Below, piece by piece: positions 1 to 12,690 of a stretch of 64,000 nt of DNA. The translations under genes and the position numbers were made by a program. The notes beneath the pieces are model-generated. The model saw only the letters and a program-made list of their open reading frames with translations. It searched no databases and was not told where the DNA came from. Position 1 is the first letter of the stretch. Every line of letters begins with the position of its first letter. The DNA is from Chrysoperla carnea (lineage: Eukaryota > Arthropoda > Insecta > Neuroptera > Chrysopidae). The stretch lies in the NCBI RefSeq assembly GCF_905475395.1, contig NC_058342.1, positions 20,866,640-20,930,639 of the forward strand. The letters run 5' to 3'.

Positions 1-3000
1 AAGAAACCGAGACAAGTTTAAATGAGTTAAACGAATTAAACATGAAATATTTAATCGAAATACAACAACTTCAAACCAAGCTCAAAGAACAAGAGGCTCA
101 AAATCAAGATGTCCATTTGATCGATATGCTCAACGATCAAATTACAACAGTTCGACGGGAAAACGATGTTTTGAAACAAAAATTGGATGATTACAATAAA
201 GTCGATAAGATCCAACTGAACATTAACACTGATAACACAATCTTAAATCTTGAAAAAGATATTCGACAATTACAGAATAAGTTACAGAATCAAGAAAAGA
301 TTCACAAGATTGAGCTGAACGAGAGTAAAATGCGTTACGATAAACAATTGACAATCGTTAATGATGAATTACAGCAATTGCAAATCCAGATGAAACACTT
401 TAAAAGAGAGAGAGATCACTACAAAGATATGTTAAATGAATTGAATAAAAAGAATCAGCTAACGAAGCAAACGGATTCCAGTAAAAACGATAATAGTATC
501 AATAATAACGATAAATTTATCCAATTACAGCAACATATCCACTATTTGGAGGATCAACTATCGGAATCTAACCTAGAAACGTCGAAATTAAAGACAGAAC
601 TCTTAGCGGAACGTTCACAATGGGAGATTAAACTATCGGAGTTAAAAACACGTTGCAATGAGTTGGAGGAAGATCGAATACTTACTAGTGGGCGATCTAA
701 GATACCCGGGCAAAGGACTAGAATGGAATTGGCTTGGCAGAAGGAACGGGAAGAACAACAGCGGTTATTACAAGAAACATCCACGCTAGCTCGTGATTTA
801 CGTCAAACGTTGTTTGAAGTCGAAAGGGAACGTGATAAGGAACGTTTGGAATTCAAACGAAAACAGGAACAATTCCAGAAATTCATCGATGATGAAAATG
901 ATGACAATAAGAAGAAATTAGTTGAAATCCAATGCGATTTATTGGAATTACGAGATGCTCATGCGAAATTACGGACTACAAATGAAAAACTACGTCGGGA
1001 AAAGGATAAATATGAACGAGAGTTTAATGATATTCGAATTCTCTTACATACCAAGAAACGAAACGATTTTGAGGAAGATAAGAAGTTAAGTGTACTTTTG
1101 GAGTATGTCGATGATTTAATTCAAGTTTTAAGTGGTCAAGGGGATGCGAAAGATGACGATACAAATTCGTTGTTAGCGATGACACCAACTGCACCAAGAC
1201 GATTTAAAAGTAAATCGCGAGAATCTTCTCCAGCACCGCCTAGCGATTCCGATAAGTTGAATGCATCTCGGAGTACCCGATCACAGAGTAAAGAACCATC
1301 TCCAGCGCCTTCAACAACTGCTACATCGCTTAAATCAAATTCAAATCGTATACAATTAACGGTAAATCGATTAATCGAGGCTACAAATGAACTACGTAAA
1401 TATCAACGATTAGATCGTGAACTGGATCGTGATCATTCGAATAAACGATCAAGCATGCGACGTGCAGCATCGATTGAAGCCGATAACACATCAACATCGA
1501 TCACATCGAATAATCTAAATCGTCGTAGTATATCGTTAAGTGGGCACACTAATAGCTCGATAAATAATCAAGAGGGTCCCGTATGGAAAACTCGAAGTAT
1601 CGATGATGATAATAGTTTAAGTAGTATACAATCGTTAGAAGCGAGTGGCGGTGTAAATGTAAATAGTAATTATTTAGATTCACGATTATCCGGTGGATCG
1701 ACCCAAAGTGATATTATAAATACGGGAAATGTTAAGAAGAAGAAGGGATTTATAGGAAAATTAAAGAAATTAACTAAGTCACATTCAATTGATGATTCCA
1801 CGAATATTGATTATCATCAAAGTCATTTAATGGTTTCGTCATCGTCGACAGTTTCCCAACAACATGTAAGTTTATTTTAGTAACAATATCTCTCACTAGA
1901 AGCGTCAATGTAATACAAAGTCTTCAAGAATGTTTTCACTCAAATGTGTATCTATTTAAGTGAGTAATTACGAATCGCGCTTATAAACCTCGTTGAAACG
2001 TCAACAATGTATATGTTATAGTCAAAGCTCTTAACTGATCAAAAGTACTTTTAACTGGTAAAATCATTCAAAAGTACTTTTGATCGCAACACAGTGAAGT
2101 ATTTATACCAAATTTCCGGGCAAAACATAATGAAGGGATTTTTATGCTCAAAATTGATTCAAAAGACTATTTAGATGCTAAAGTACTTTTTATTTGGCAA
2201 TAAAAAAATAATTTTCAGTCATATTCGTCTTAAAACCCAATTATTTCATTTTCTTCTTCAATTTTTTTAATTTTTTTTGCTTTTGAGCCATTTTTTTCCT
2301 TATTTATGCTTGCTTTTGTTTCCACGTAAGGTGATTTTGGAATTATAAGTTAAAATTTTGTTTAGAAAACTGCTTGCTGCTTTTTTTGACTTTTGACTTA
2401 AGCTATCTTAATCTCTATCCTTACCTTGGTCGTAGTCGCAAGTTCGCGCAAGATTTTTTTTCATTAACATGTTATAGAATACTTAAACTTTTCCCTGTTA
2501 CAGAAAATTTTACCGGGCACAAAAGGGCACATAAGTTACCTTTTTGAACAGCAAATATGAATCACAAATATTTATTTATTTTAATAGAAACATTAACATA
2601 AAATACTAATCAATAAAGCACAAAACTTCGTCTTCAATATAAACAAAAAATCCTTACTTAATTGCATTAACAAAAACCATAAACGTAAATTGAATTACAT
2701 GGTAAATCGAGAGCAACAACAATAATAACATGCATCCGTAGGAGCAGGTAGATTGAGGCTTTCAAAACAGGCGGGGGGCGAGTTAAGGTAACTCAAGTGA
2801 CCTGTTTGTGATGCAGTGGTTATCTAACTACACCAAAGAACAACTTTCAATGCAAATCAAAAGAGTTGAGTTTTCTGACTTTTGTCCGGAAATTTGGTAA
2901 CTCATACAAAAACGACACCCACGTGGATCAGTGAATGAACGCAATCACGGAGTTAGCCAAAAATTCAAATGAGCACAAATTTACAGTCAAAAGCACTATT

Positions 3001-3734
3001 AATCAATGATTTTCAGGCAAAACTACTCTAAACCAACCTGTGCAATCAAAAGTACTTTTGCCTGTTTTTTTTCAGTTAAAAGTACTTTTGGTCGGATAAG
3101 ACTTTTTACTGTGACATATACATTTTTTTCGGGACACTCTGTATGTACCGATTGAGTCAGTTTTCTTGGAGTAAAGTTAATCAATTATAGACGCTCCACT
3201 CTAATTTCTTGTAGTTTGATTAATCATTATTATTTTCAGCATCAAGGATCTGATTCGGATGTTAGTCTATCTGATTTTGAGAAAACCAAGAGTAAAAAAG
3301 ATCTACGAGGACGAATTACGGGAATATTTAAACGGTCTGGTTCATCGTCCAGAAGTAATAGGTATAAAAATTATATTAACTTAAGTGATATAAGAGTTTT
3401 CATTCTAATATAATGGAAAATTTCTTGGTGTCGTATTTAAAAATTTATTTTAATTACAGTTTAGAGCGTAATATAAAAAAAGATCAATCACCGGGTGATA
3501 CAAGTTCGTTACAACGGCCATTAATTCAAACATCCACAACCAGTTCGAGTAATACTTCCATTCAATCTGTAAGAATTCATTAGCTGTCTCAAATTTATTT
3601 TATTGAACTGTTTCGATTTTTCTTTTGTGCAGAAAACTGATGATGCTCAATCCAAATCTAAGTACAATTCAAAAGGTGTAGTGCAAGGAGTCACGAGTGG
3701 TGCTAAGTACACATTAAAAAGTACCAAAAAATGA
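1..3734 (+). CDS. Coiled-coil protein, possibly SOGA/MTCL-like, 3' four exons (5' partial)
   Basis: Exons 1-1865, 3240-3361, 3460-3568 and 3633-3734 join in frame to about 731 residues ending at TGA 3732-3734. The first exon is open to the window edge (frame from base 3), so the ATG at 42 is internal and the true start lies upstream. Splice sites seen: donors CAT|GTAAGT (1866), AG|GTATAA (3362), TCT|GTAAGA (3569); acceptors TTTTCAG, ATTACAG and TGTGCAG. The first 350 residues are heptad-rich coiled coil containing LLELRDAHAKLRTTNEKLRR. A Ser-rich, basic tail follows with RS/SP clusters (KSRESSPAPP) and two basic modules, KKKKGFIGKLKKLTKSHS and DLRGRITGIFKR, then RSNSLER across the exon 2/3 junction. 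Coiled coil plus basic Ser-rich tail suggests a cytoskeletal or scaffold role. The SOGA/MTCL (fly CG18304-like) assignment is from memory of motifs and only moderate; the gene itself is well supported. Confidence 0.8.
2034..3096. mobile_element. Inverted-repeat element in the first visible intron of the coiled-coil gene
   Basis: Both ends carry TCAAAAGTACTTTTAACTG-like sequence in opposite orientation (about 2036-2057 and 3073-3095). The 12-bp palindrome AAAAGTACTTTT, or a one-base variant, recurs near both ends (about 2040, 2070, 2182, 3048 and 3079). CCGGGCAAAA/GTCCGGAAATTTGG segments are also inverted about the centre. No transposase reading frame is seen. It is a non-autonomous element with subterminal repeats; the superfamily is not assigned. 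Confidence 0.6.
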
Positions 3735-4190
3735 TATTTATTATTTCTTTACATATATGAATATCAAATAAATATCTTTCGAAATATTCTATAGTTTTTC
3801 TTTTTCAAAGCCTACGTATTTCTTGCAAATATTCCGGTAAGGGGAAACAAAAAATTAAATTAAAATTCGAAAAAAAAAAAACAATTCGATTCTCTATTAA
3901 GAAAAGTTTGGAGGATTTTTAAGAAGAAAAATAAAGGTTAGAAAATAGACAAAACATACCTCTTTGCAACTATTTAACTCTATCATTTGAAGTTTTAATG
4001 AAAAAAGGATTTAAAAATCAAATTCCCCGACTCAAAATCAGTAAAAATCGTGGCCAAATTCATAAAAATATCCTCAAAGATAAATAAATAGTTAAAAAAA
4101 ATTTCCAAAAATAATTTTAATTTATTCAATTGTCATTGTCAGCTGTTGTAAATGTCACACAGTGTCACTCTTAGTTAGGCAATACACATT
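3735..4190. other. Intergenic, AT-rich, no feature beyond the poly(A) signal
   Basis: Homopolymer A/T tracts and no reading frame or repeat structure that I can support. The first partial copy of the downstream repeat array begins near 4195. Confidence 0.5.
3767..3772 (+). terminator. Poly(A) signal of the coiled-coil gene
   Basis: AATAAA lies 32 bases after the stop codon at 3734, in the context ATCAAATAAATATC. The distance and position suit a short 3' UTR; cleavage would fall near 3785-3800. Confidence 0.6.
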
Positions 4191-7100
4191 ACTTGTTACT
4201 AAACGATTATTGAGAAAACTTTTGTAAAATTGAGTAATAGGAAAACATGAAATTATCCAAGAGTTTTGTATTTGATTTGTCTTACCTTGACCGATGTAAT
4301 TATGTATAAGCCTTTCCTTTTTCAATCATGTATTCATGTATATTATTCATACATGTATTGGTTGATTAAAAAAAACAATGATGGGTGCTATAAACTGGTG
4401 CACAGGCTGGATGAAAGTTTAAAACTTCCATAATAGATGGTCTTAATATTAAAAATAATTTAACAATTCGAATATTTTATCTAGAAATATTCGAAAACTA
4501 AAAATGTTAATTCACATTTGGCAGATAAAAATAAAATAGCTCATTTTTGTCAATTTATTTATTATTTCGGTATAGACGCATTTAATCCGCATTAAATATA
4601 ATTGAATGCATGGCGATCGATGTTGCTTCGTTTAAAACGACGCATATTGTTTATTGAGAAAATTTTATAAAATATAGTAATAGGGTAACATGCATAATAT
4701 AAGCCATATAAGAGACAGGCATATTGTTACGGTTACCAAGGCAATCACAATTATTTTTATTTTATTTATCTTTCTTTATCTAACGTAATTATAATAAGTC
4801 TTTCTTTGTTAATTTAATATTTGATAGGATTAAATGATGTGTCCTATTAGCTGGTTTATAGCTTAGATAAAAGTACAATGTTCTGATAGTAGGTGGATAA
4901 AGTATCAAAATAATAGGCCAAAAAACAAAATATTCAGAAATTGTATAATTTAGGCCTTTAAGAATAAATTTTCCATTATACTTTTTATCTAGAAGCTTTA
5001 TTTAAATTGGATAGTGCAATATTTGCTTCTTATCCCCCTAATATTAGTCATTTTTGAACATTGTGGGATTTTATTTCAATGGTTTTTGAGGCCCCACATC
5101 GCCAATGTACAAACAAAAATTTGTATATTGTGGTTATGGACTATTGACACCACCATTTTTCAAATGTCCGACTAGGCAAACATGAAAAATATACATTCCA
5201 ACAAGAGAGTTAGATATATAGACAAACAGAGATAGCCATATTGACACACCTTCCAAAGCTAGTTGCTTTAGTAGGTGTGTCAACATAGCTACCTCTGTTT
5301 GTCTCTATATCTAACTCTCTCGTTGGAATGTGAGTTTTTCATGTTTGCCTAGTCGTGCATTTGAAGAATAGTGGTGTCAATAGTCCATAACTACAATATA
5401 CAAATTTTTGTTTGTACATTGGCGATGTGGGGCCTCCAAAACCACTGAAATAAAATCCTTCAATGTTAAAAAATGACTTATTTTAGCGGAATGAGAAATA
5501 AATATTGTACTATATGATTTAGGTAAGCTTCTGGATAAGAAATATTGCGAAAAATATATTCCCAAGGGCTTAAATTTACGGATTCTAGATTTTTTGTTAT
5601 TTGGGGAAATTTTTTGGCAGAGTATCTATCTATTATCTGAATATTGAACTTTTACCTAAGCTAAGAACCAATTAATAGCACCCATCATTTTTTTATCATT
5701 TATTTAAAGGATTTAACAGAAAAAGAGGGAACTATATATAATTACATTGAATAAAGAAGGTAAGCTATAAAAATATTATTGATGAATAAAGTAGTAGCTC
5801 CAGTAGGTTTGTCAATATGGCTACCTTTTCTTTTCTATATATCTAACTCTTTCGTTGGAATTTATATTTTTCATGTTTTCCTAGTCTAACATTTTAAGAA
5901 TGGTGGTGTCAATAGGTCCATAACTACAATATACAAATTTTTGCTTGTACATTGGAGATGTGGGGCCTCCAAAACCATTGAAATAAAATCCGTCAATGTT
6001 CAAAAATGACTAATTTTAGCGGCATTTGAAAAAAATATTGTACTATTCGATTTGAATTAAGATTTTGGATAAAATATATTATGGGAAATTTATTCCCAAG
6101 GACTTAAACTATACAAATTTTGGATGATTTGCTATTTGGGCTATTTTTTGGTGGAGTATCTACCTATTATCTGAATATTGAACTTTTATCTAAGTTATGA
6201 ACCAATTAATAGCACCCATAATTTTTATATATAATAGATTTCACTGAAAAAGAGGGACCTATATATAATTACATTGAATAAAGAAGGTAAGCTATAAAAA
6301 TATATCTTTCTTCTTGATTGCTTTGGTAGGTGTGTCAATGAGTGATTGCTTTAGTAGGTGTGTCAATATGGCTTTCTCTGTTTGTCTATATATCTAACTC
6401 CCTCATCGGAATGTGTATTTTTCATGTTTTCCTAGTCTGGCACATGGTATCAAGACAAGAATAGTGGTGTCAATAAGTTCATAACTGCAATATACAAATT
6501 TTTGTTTGTACATTGGGGATGTGGGGTCTCCAAAACCATTGAAATAAAATACCTCAATATTCAAAAATGACTAATTTTAGCGGAGTGAGACAAATATATT
6601 GTATTATACGATTTAAGTAAGCATCTGGATAAATAATATTATAGAAAATTTATTCCCAAGTGTCTAAAATTACCAATTTTGGATATTTTATTATTTGGGG
6701 TAATTTTTTGTCAAAGTATCTATCTATTATCTGAATAATGAACTTTTACCTAAGCTATGAACCAGCTAATAGTATTCATCATGGACCTTTACATAATTAT
6801 ATTGAATAAAGAAAGGTATGTTATATAAATCATCTTCTTTATTGATGAAGACTCTAATCATCAATAAGGAAGATATATTCTTATAGCATACCTTCTTTAT
6901 TCCATGTAATTATGTATAGGTCCATCTTTTTCAATTAAATCGTTTATATAGAAAAAATGATGGGCGTTATTAACTGGTTCATAGCTTTGGTAAAAGTTCA
7001 ATGTTCAGATAATAGGTAGATTCTCTGCTAAAAAATTACCCCAAATAATAAAATATCAAGAATTGTTAATTTTAAGCCCTTGGGAATAAATTTTCCATGG

Positions 7101-8070
7101 TATATTTTATCCAGAAGCTTACTTAAATCATATAGCGCAATATTTTTTTCTCGCAATGATTCAATTTATCATTTTTGAACATTGAGAGATTTAATTTCAA
7201 TGGTTTTGGAGGCCCCACATTAACAATGTACAAACAAAAATTTGTATATTGCAGTTATGGACCTATTTACACCACCATTCTCGTCTTGATATCATGTGCC
7301 AGTCTAGGGAAACATGAAAAATACACATTCCGATGAGGGAGTTAGATATATAGACAAACAGAAGTAGCCATATTGACACACCTACCAAAGCAACTACTTT
7401 AATAATCAATAATGAAGATATATTTTTATAGCATACCTTCTTTATCCAATGTAATTATATATAGTTCCATCTTTTTCAATTAAATCGTTTATATAAAAAT
7501 ATGATGGGTGCTATTAATTGGTTCTTAGCTTAGGTAAAAGTTCAATATTCAGATAATAGGTAGATACTCTGCCAAAAAATTACCCCAAATAACAAAAAAC
7601 CTAGAATCCGTAAATTTAAGCCCTTGGGAATACATTTTTCGCAATATTTCTTATCCAGAAGCTTACCTAAATCATATGGTACAATATTTATTTCTCATTC
7701 CGCTAAAATAAGTCATTTTTTAACATTGAAGGATTTTATTTCAGTGGTTTTGGAGGCCCCACATCGCCAATGTACAAGCAAAAATTTGTATATTGTAGTT
7801 ATGGACTATTGACACCACCATTCTTCAAATGCCCGACTAGGCAAACATGAAAAGCTCACATTCCAATGAGAGAGTTAGATATAGAGACAAACAGAGGTAG
7901 CTATATTGACACACCTACTAAACCAACCCACTGTATATTATATTTTTCCTTTGTTATTCGATGTAGTTACGTATAAGCGTCTCTTTCTCATACTAATTCA
8001 TGATGGGTGCTGTTAATTGATTTATAACTTGGATACAAGTTTGAAAATTCCTTAATAGATGGCTATGTGT
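4190..8070. repeat. Nested array of about 520-bp inverted units (fold-back MITE cluster)
   Basis: One roughly 520-bp unit occurs at least six times. Calling the orientation with TGATGGGTGCTATTAA-like sequence on the plus strand L and its reverse R, the order is L 4740-5262, R 5263-5790, R 5800-6300, R 6320-6840, L 6866-7395, L 7400-7925, with diverged partial L copies at about 4195-4440 and 7935-8070. Units meet head to head at 5262 (TTGACACACC 5241-5250 against GGTGTGTCAA 5274-5283) and at 6853 (ATTGATG 6841-6847 against CATCAAT 6859-6865). Two near-identical 62-residue frames (minus 5377-5565, plus 7624-7812) are the same unit read in opposite copies and are not genes. No transposase is present. 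Confidence 0.85.
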
Positions 8071-9469
8071 GTATTCATAGCAATTTTACCGACCTTCTTG
8101 AATAAAAATTGGTTTATGATTTGGAAAAAAATTCAACAGTTCACTAATAAATGGTTGTGTCTAATCAGTTCCATTTGCCGCTTTTTTAAACCTTTTCGAA
8201 AGTAATATTTCAAGTATTCTCACCTCTAGTTTAGCAAATGCCATCGAACAAATGTTTATTAAAATGAAAACGTATCAAAAAATTAGCTTATTTGACTGAA
8301 AATGCTTTTTCATTTCACTTGAACTCAAATTAATTTAACACACTTATTTTTAATGTAAGCCATAGAATTATATGTCCATCCATAAAATCATATTACAACT
8401 CTTCCAACTTTTGAATTGTTATATCTCAGAAACGGTGGCCTTTAGGAAAAAATTATTAGCACATTTTTTATATTTAATTATCTGATCTATAATATTTGTC
8501 TGAACTAATTTCATGTTAAATTTGACGTTTCGCTGAAAATCGCGAAAAACCCGTGTTTGTTACCTTTTACCCCATTTATTTTTTTTCCACAACTCGGATC
8601 GATGAGAACTTTTTAGATTTCATTTATGATGGTGTTTTTATCAATCCTACCAAATTTCTGCCGAGTCCGAATTTGTGTACCTTCGGATGTTAAATTGACT
8701 GGATAAACAAGAATAAACAGCCTTTGTCTTTCAATTTTTATTCCATATTAAATTTTGAAATATTTACAATTAAAATAATATTCGTTCGTTAAATTCATTA
8801 TGAGACAAATTCCAGAGTGATTCAAAAACAAAATGAGATTTTCATAATGGAAGATTCAATTTTTTAAATGTATCACCCTGTATACATTTTTGAGGAAGAA
8901 AAATTCAACTTTTAACTGGTAAATATTTCAAAGAATCATGAATGTCTTCAACATTTAAAATATTTATAATTATAAAAACAAGTACAAATTAAATTCTACG
9001 TGTCTGAGATATTTGGAATCACGTTTTTCCGTCTTTCTTCAAAGTAGCAGTAAAAAGGACGGTCATAAACCTTAATTAATGACCATGTAGGTCTAGGACC
9101 AAACGTAGTACTTAACAATCATTAAAGAACGACTCGAAATTTGAGAAGTTATTTTCAAGTAAACTATTTTCTGTTCTACGAATATTTTTAATTTAAGCTG
9201 AAATGTGTTTCTTTAATTTTAATCTCGGATAAAGTCACCCTTCGGCTCTCTGATAGAGAAATCCCTAGGAATATACATTTTTGTAGAGGAAAAGTTGTTA
9301 AGCACGAACTTGACAACAACCTGTCGAATTTCCAACTGTTCTGAAATGACTATCAAATATTACACCTGGGTGTAGGACCTAACATGGGCTAGAGCCCATA
9401 TAGGACGTGTGGTCCAAGTCCAAACCGACAATAACTCCATCACTGAATATTTTAATTTAAAAAAATATT
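8071..9469. other. Intergenic, no recognised gene
   Basis: AT-rich unique-looking sequence. It contains phrases typical of decayed insect repeats, such as TCACCCTGTATACATTTTTG near 8873, but no bounded element or coding frame. Confidence 0.4.
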
Positions 9470-10213
9470 AGTACTGTAGCCCAGTCTCCTGGTAGGTTTT
9501 GTTGATTTTTTTTGCGAATGGCTGAAAATACTTTTCTAAGGAGTAATTTTAAGCGCTGATCATTTTGAATCATTTTGCTCGCCGAGGTGAGGAAAGAAAT
9601 ATATGGCCTTTTTTAAGCGCGAAATTTGAATTGAACATGGAAATTTCGGTTTTCTTAAGTCTAGGTTTGAACAGAGGGGTCAGGTCAAAAAAGTAGTACT
9701 AAAGATGTCGCTAGAGTACATACGCACAATTTTCCGCCAACTAAAGGTCATTTAAAGGTCCTAGAGTTCAGATATGCCCATTTTTTCCGTTTAAATCTAC
9801 AATGAATGGTATTTTTAGGTTATACTGATCGCAACCTACAAGAAAATTCAATTTTACGATTTTCCGGAAATGGTTTATTTTGGCACCGGAAGTGGCCTTA
9901 TTCAAAAAAACCAAAACCCCAGAACCTTTATATGACCTTAAATTGTGCATATATGTACTTTAGCTACAACTTTTGTCTGAATACTTTTTTGATCTGACCC
10001 CTCTATGCAAACCTAGACTCAAGAAAACCGAAATTTCTAGATTCAATTCAAATTTCGCGCTTAAAAATGGCCATACATTTCTTTCCTCACTCTGGGGAGC
10101 AAAATGAACTAAAAATTCGTGATCAGTGCATAGAATAACCCCTCAGAAAAGTATTTTTAGCCATTTCTCAAAACAGGCTAGATTTTGACTACCAGGTGAC
10201 TGGTTTACTGAAA
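9470..10213. mobile_element. Fold-back element, about 740 bp
   Basis: Two long arms are inverted about a centre near 9840. Examples are GGAAAGAAAT 9591-9600 against ATTTCTTTCC 10077-10086, the AGGGGTCAGGTC/GATCTGACCCCT pair, and CCAGTCTCCTGGTAG near 9481 against ACTACCAGGTGACTGG ending near 10204. The arms cover nearly the whole element. The 60- and 63-residue frames across the centre are by-products of the arms. Confidence 0.8.
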
Positions 10214-10784
10214 CAATCCTCATAATAGATTTTTTACTCCTAGATTTAAAAAAATTTTAACTCGACCTTTTGTTCTTCTTATCTTGTCTTGTGTCGATCA
10301 AACTTCCATTTTTCTTCAAAGTATGATTTTTAGTGAAAAGAATTCATGTTTTGTTTGTAGAAATCTTGTTGCTCTATTTTCCTGATCTAACACGTTCGAT
10401 TTTACTTCATTCGGTTTCGAAATTTCGAGGTAACTTAATCTAGGAGTATAGAATCTATGATATATATTTCCTAGTTTTTTTTTTTTTTCAATAAAACTTC
10501 TCTTATTTACAAAATTTATTGAGCAGTTTGAAAAATAAATTGTACTTAAAACAAACGAATTTTGATATTAAAACATTAATTAAAAATTTCAATATTGATC
10601 CAATTTCTAGATCTAATTTTGTAAATTATAATTACGTATTTCGAACTACACTTCAAGATTGCAATTTGAAATACGTATTTATAATTAAAAAATTTATCTT
10701 GGAATTGAAGGCAAATTTGAGAATAATTTGAGCGTCTCGATGCTCAAAGTGTACAGTAAGTGATAAGTCTCCACATAAATTATA
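10214..10784. other. Intergenic with one hairpin
   Basis: AT-rich. A stem of about 22 bp pairs AATTATAATTACGTATTTCG (near 10625) with its inverse near 10667-10690, both arms lying inside a 70-residue frame (10519-10731) that shows no protein-like composition. Nothing else is supported. Confidence 0.45.
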
Positions 10785-11795
10785 ACACAACAAAATTAAA
10801 TAGAATATCATGGTAATAAAGAAAAAATTAATGCATCTTTGAAATTTTCCACAGTTGTTTATTAGGTTTTAAATACTTCGTAAAAAAGTCGACCTCTCAG
10901 GAGCGTACCTTGCCCCCTTTTTTGAGGGTTAGTTGGAGGTTTTAATCAATTTTTTACAAATTTCAAAAAAACTATCCATCATATAAGAAAAAAGTTTAAA
11001 AGTTTTAGCTGAAATATTCGTGCACATTTTATTTCTTTTTTCGACTTGCTAAATTCAAAGTTGACCGAGATATGCTAATTTTAAAATGGAATTTTTTTGC
11101 TTATTCAATCAAATGAAAAAGAATCCATCTTGAAAACCGTTAGAGATAGAATAAAAGTTTAAACGTAAGAGTTATTCCTTATACAAAAATTAACAACTTT
11201 TATATGAATCATTATTTCGTAAATATCACTTTTTACCCGTGAGGGCGCAACTTAGGAAAAAGTTTTGATGTCCATTTTCACCAAAAATAGAAAAAAAATC
11301 AACACACTTTTTTTAAATAGTATTGGAGAAAATGTACACCAAAGTTTTTTCCTAAGTTGCCCCTTCACGGGTTAACAGTGATGTTAACGAAAAAACAATT
11401 CAAATAAAAGTAGTTAGTTTCTGTTATAAGGAATAACTTTTACATTTAAACTTTTGTTCTATCTCTAACGGTTTACAAGATAGATACTTTTTCATTTGAT
11501 TGAATTAGCAAAAAAAAAAATTATTTTAAAATTAGCATATCTCGATCAACTTTGAAGCTAGCAAGTCGAAAAAAGAAAATGTGAACGAATACGTCTGCTA
11601 GAACTTTTAATTGATGCATGGTTTTTTTTAAAAAAAAACTGATTAAAACCCCTAATTACCTCAAAAAAAAGGGGGGCTAGGTATGCCCCTGAAACATTGA
11701 CTTTGAAGTTTTTACAATCGAATAAACTGTGGAAAATTTCAAAAAGCATTAATTTTTTCCTTTAAGATATTTAGTTTTATTGTACATAAGTTTTC
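10785..11795. mobile_element. Fold-back element, about 1 kb (family C)
   Basis: Arms are inverted about a centre near 11290: GAAAAAATTAATGC 10821-10834 against GCATTAATTTTTTC 11746-11759. Inner arms match as well: TTTACCCGTGAGGGCGC near 11233 against CCCTTCACGGGTTAAC near 11361, and ACCGTTAGAGATAGAA near 11139 against TTCTATCTCTAACGGT near 11457. The inner arms are shared with dispersed repeats near 18220, 36660-36800 and 57180-57310; the outer arms are shared with elements at 13682-14510 and 53735-53870. Confidence 0.8.
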
Positions 11796-12514
11796 ACATA
11801 AATTAAAAAGAATAATTCTTAAGGAGATAAGAGACAATTTTTTTTTTTTCGTTTTTGTAAATTTTTATGATAATAATTTTTATTAAAAATCAAAAATAAT
11901 CATAAAATTGATTTTTTTTATACAAATTGAGATGAATTCAAACAAAATTTGAACAATAAAAAATGTACAGTGTGTGTCAGTGTATGTAACAGTTAATTGA
12001 CGTCAATAAATAGTTGCTGTACACAATTGACAATGAAATTTACACCAAATTTGTTCGTTTATCTCAAGAAATTCAGTTTACTTTTTTTTGTAAAGTACGT
12101 ATTGTCTCAAAAAAATCAAGAAATTTATATCAATAGTTGATACAGTTAAACTTCGATAAGTCGAAGACTTTCTACACGACATTTTTGTTTCTTTATCCAG
12201 TCGTAATTCAAGTTCCTTAACAAAAAAAAAAAAAAAGGGGGAAGTTATTACACGCAGGTCCTTTATTGTTCAGTAATTTGAATACATTGTATCAAGGACA
12301 GCAAAACAAGTTGGAGCCGAATAAATTCGTTAGAATAACTAATGTTTAAAATCCTCTACAACAGGCCCATCTTAAACCAAAGTAATTTTTCTTCAGGAAT
12401 AAAGAATTGGAAGATTTAATCCTATAATGTCATCATTTTATTCTAAAAATCAGCTTTGAATATTTTTCACGCAAGTTTCCGTTGCGAATTTTCGTTTCGC
12501 TGGCTGCGAAAAAA
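11796..12514. other. Intergenic, AT-rich, possible transposon end
   Basis: Contains TACAGTTAAACTTCGATAAG near 12140, resembling the ends of the pogo-like MITE at 17798, but a matching second end was not found. A poly(A)/poly(G) tract lies at about 12222-12241. No gene is seen. Confidence 0.4.
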
Positions 12515-12690
12515 TCAAGGTAAAAGTCTGGCAAAACAGGAGCGAGGTAGGTACAGTCAATCATAATCAATTCACCAGATTAAATGCAATCGAAAGAAAT
12601 CAAAATTTAACCGGATGATCGATATAAAAGTCTGGCGAAAGACGAGCGACGTAGACGCAGCCAATCTCAATCAATTCACTAGAAAGTAGT
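12510..12690. repeat. Two diverged direct copies of a roughly 65-bp unit
   Basis: AAAAGTCTGGCAAAACAGGA (near 12521) and AAAAGTCTGGCGAAAGACGA (near 12626) each start a copy that ends in AATCAATTCACYAGA. The spacing is about 105 bases. Function is unknown; it is probably an old duplication inside a repeat. Confidence 0.6.

Noticed and set aside
5377..5565. 62-residue frame (minus), nearly identical to a plus-strand frame at 7624-7812
   Set aside because: Both are the same segment of the about 520-bp repeat unit in opposite copies; other copies of the unit have the frame broken, so no coding selection is visible.
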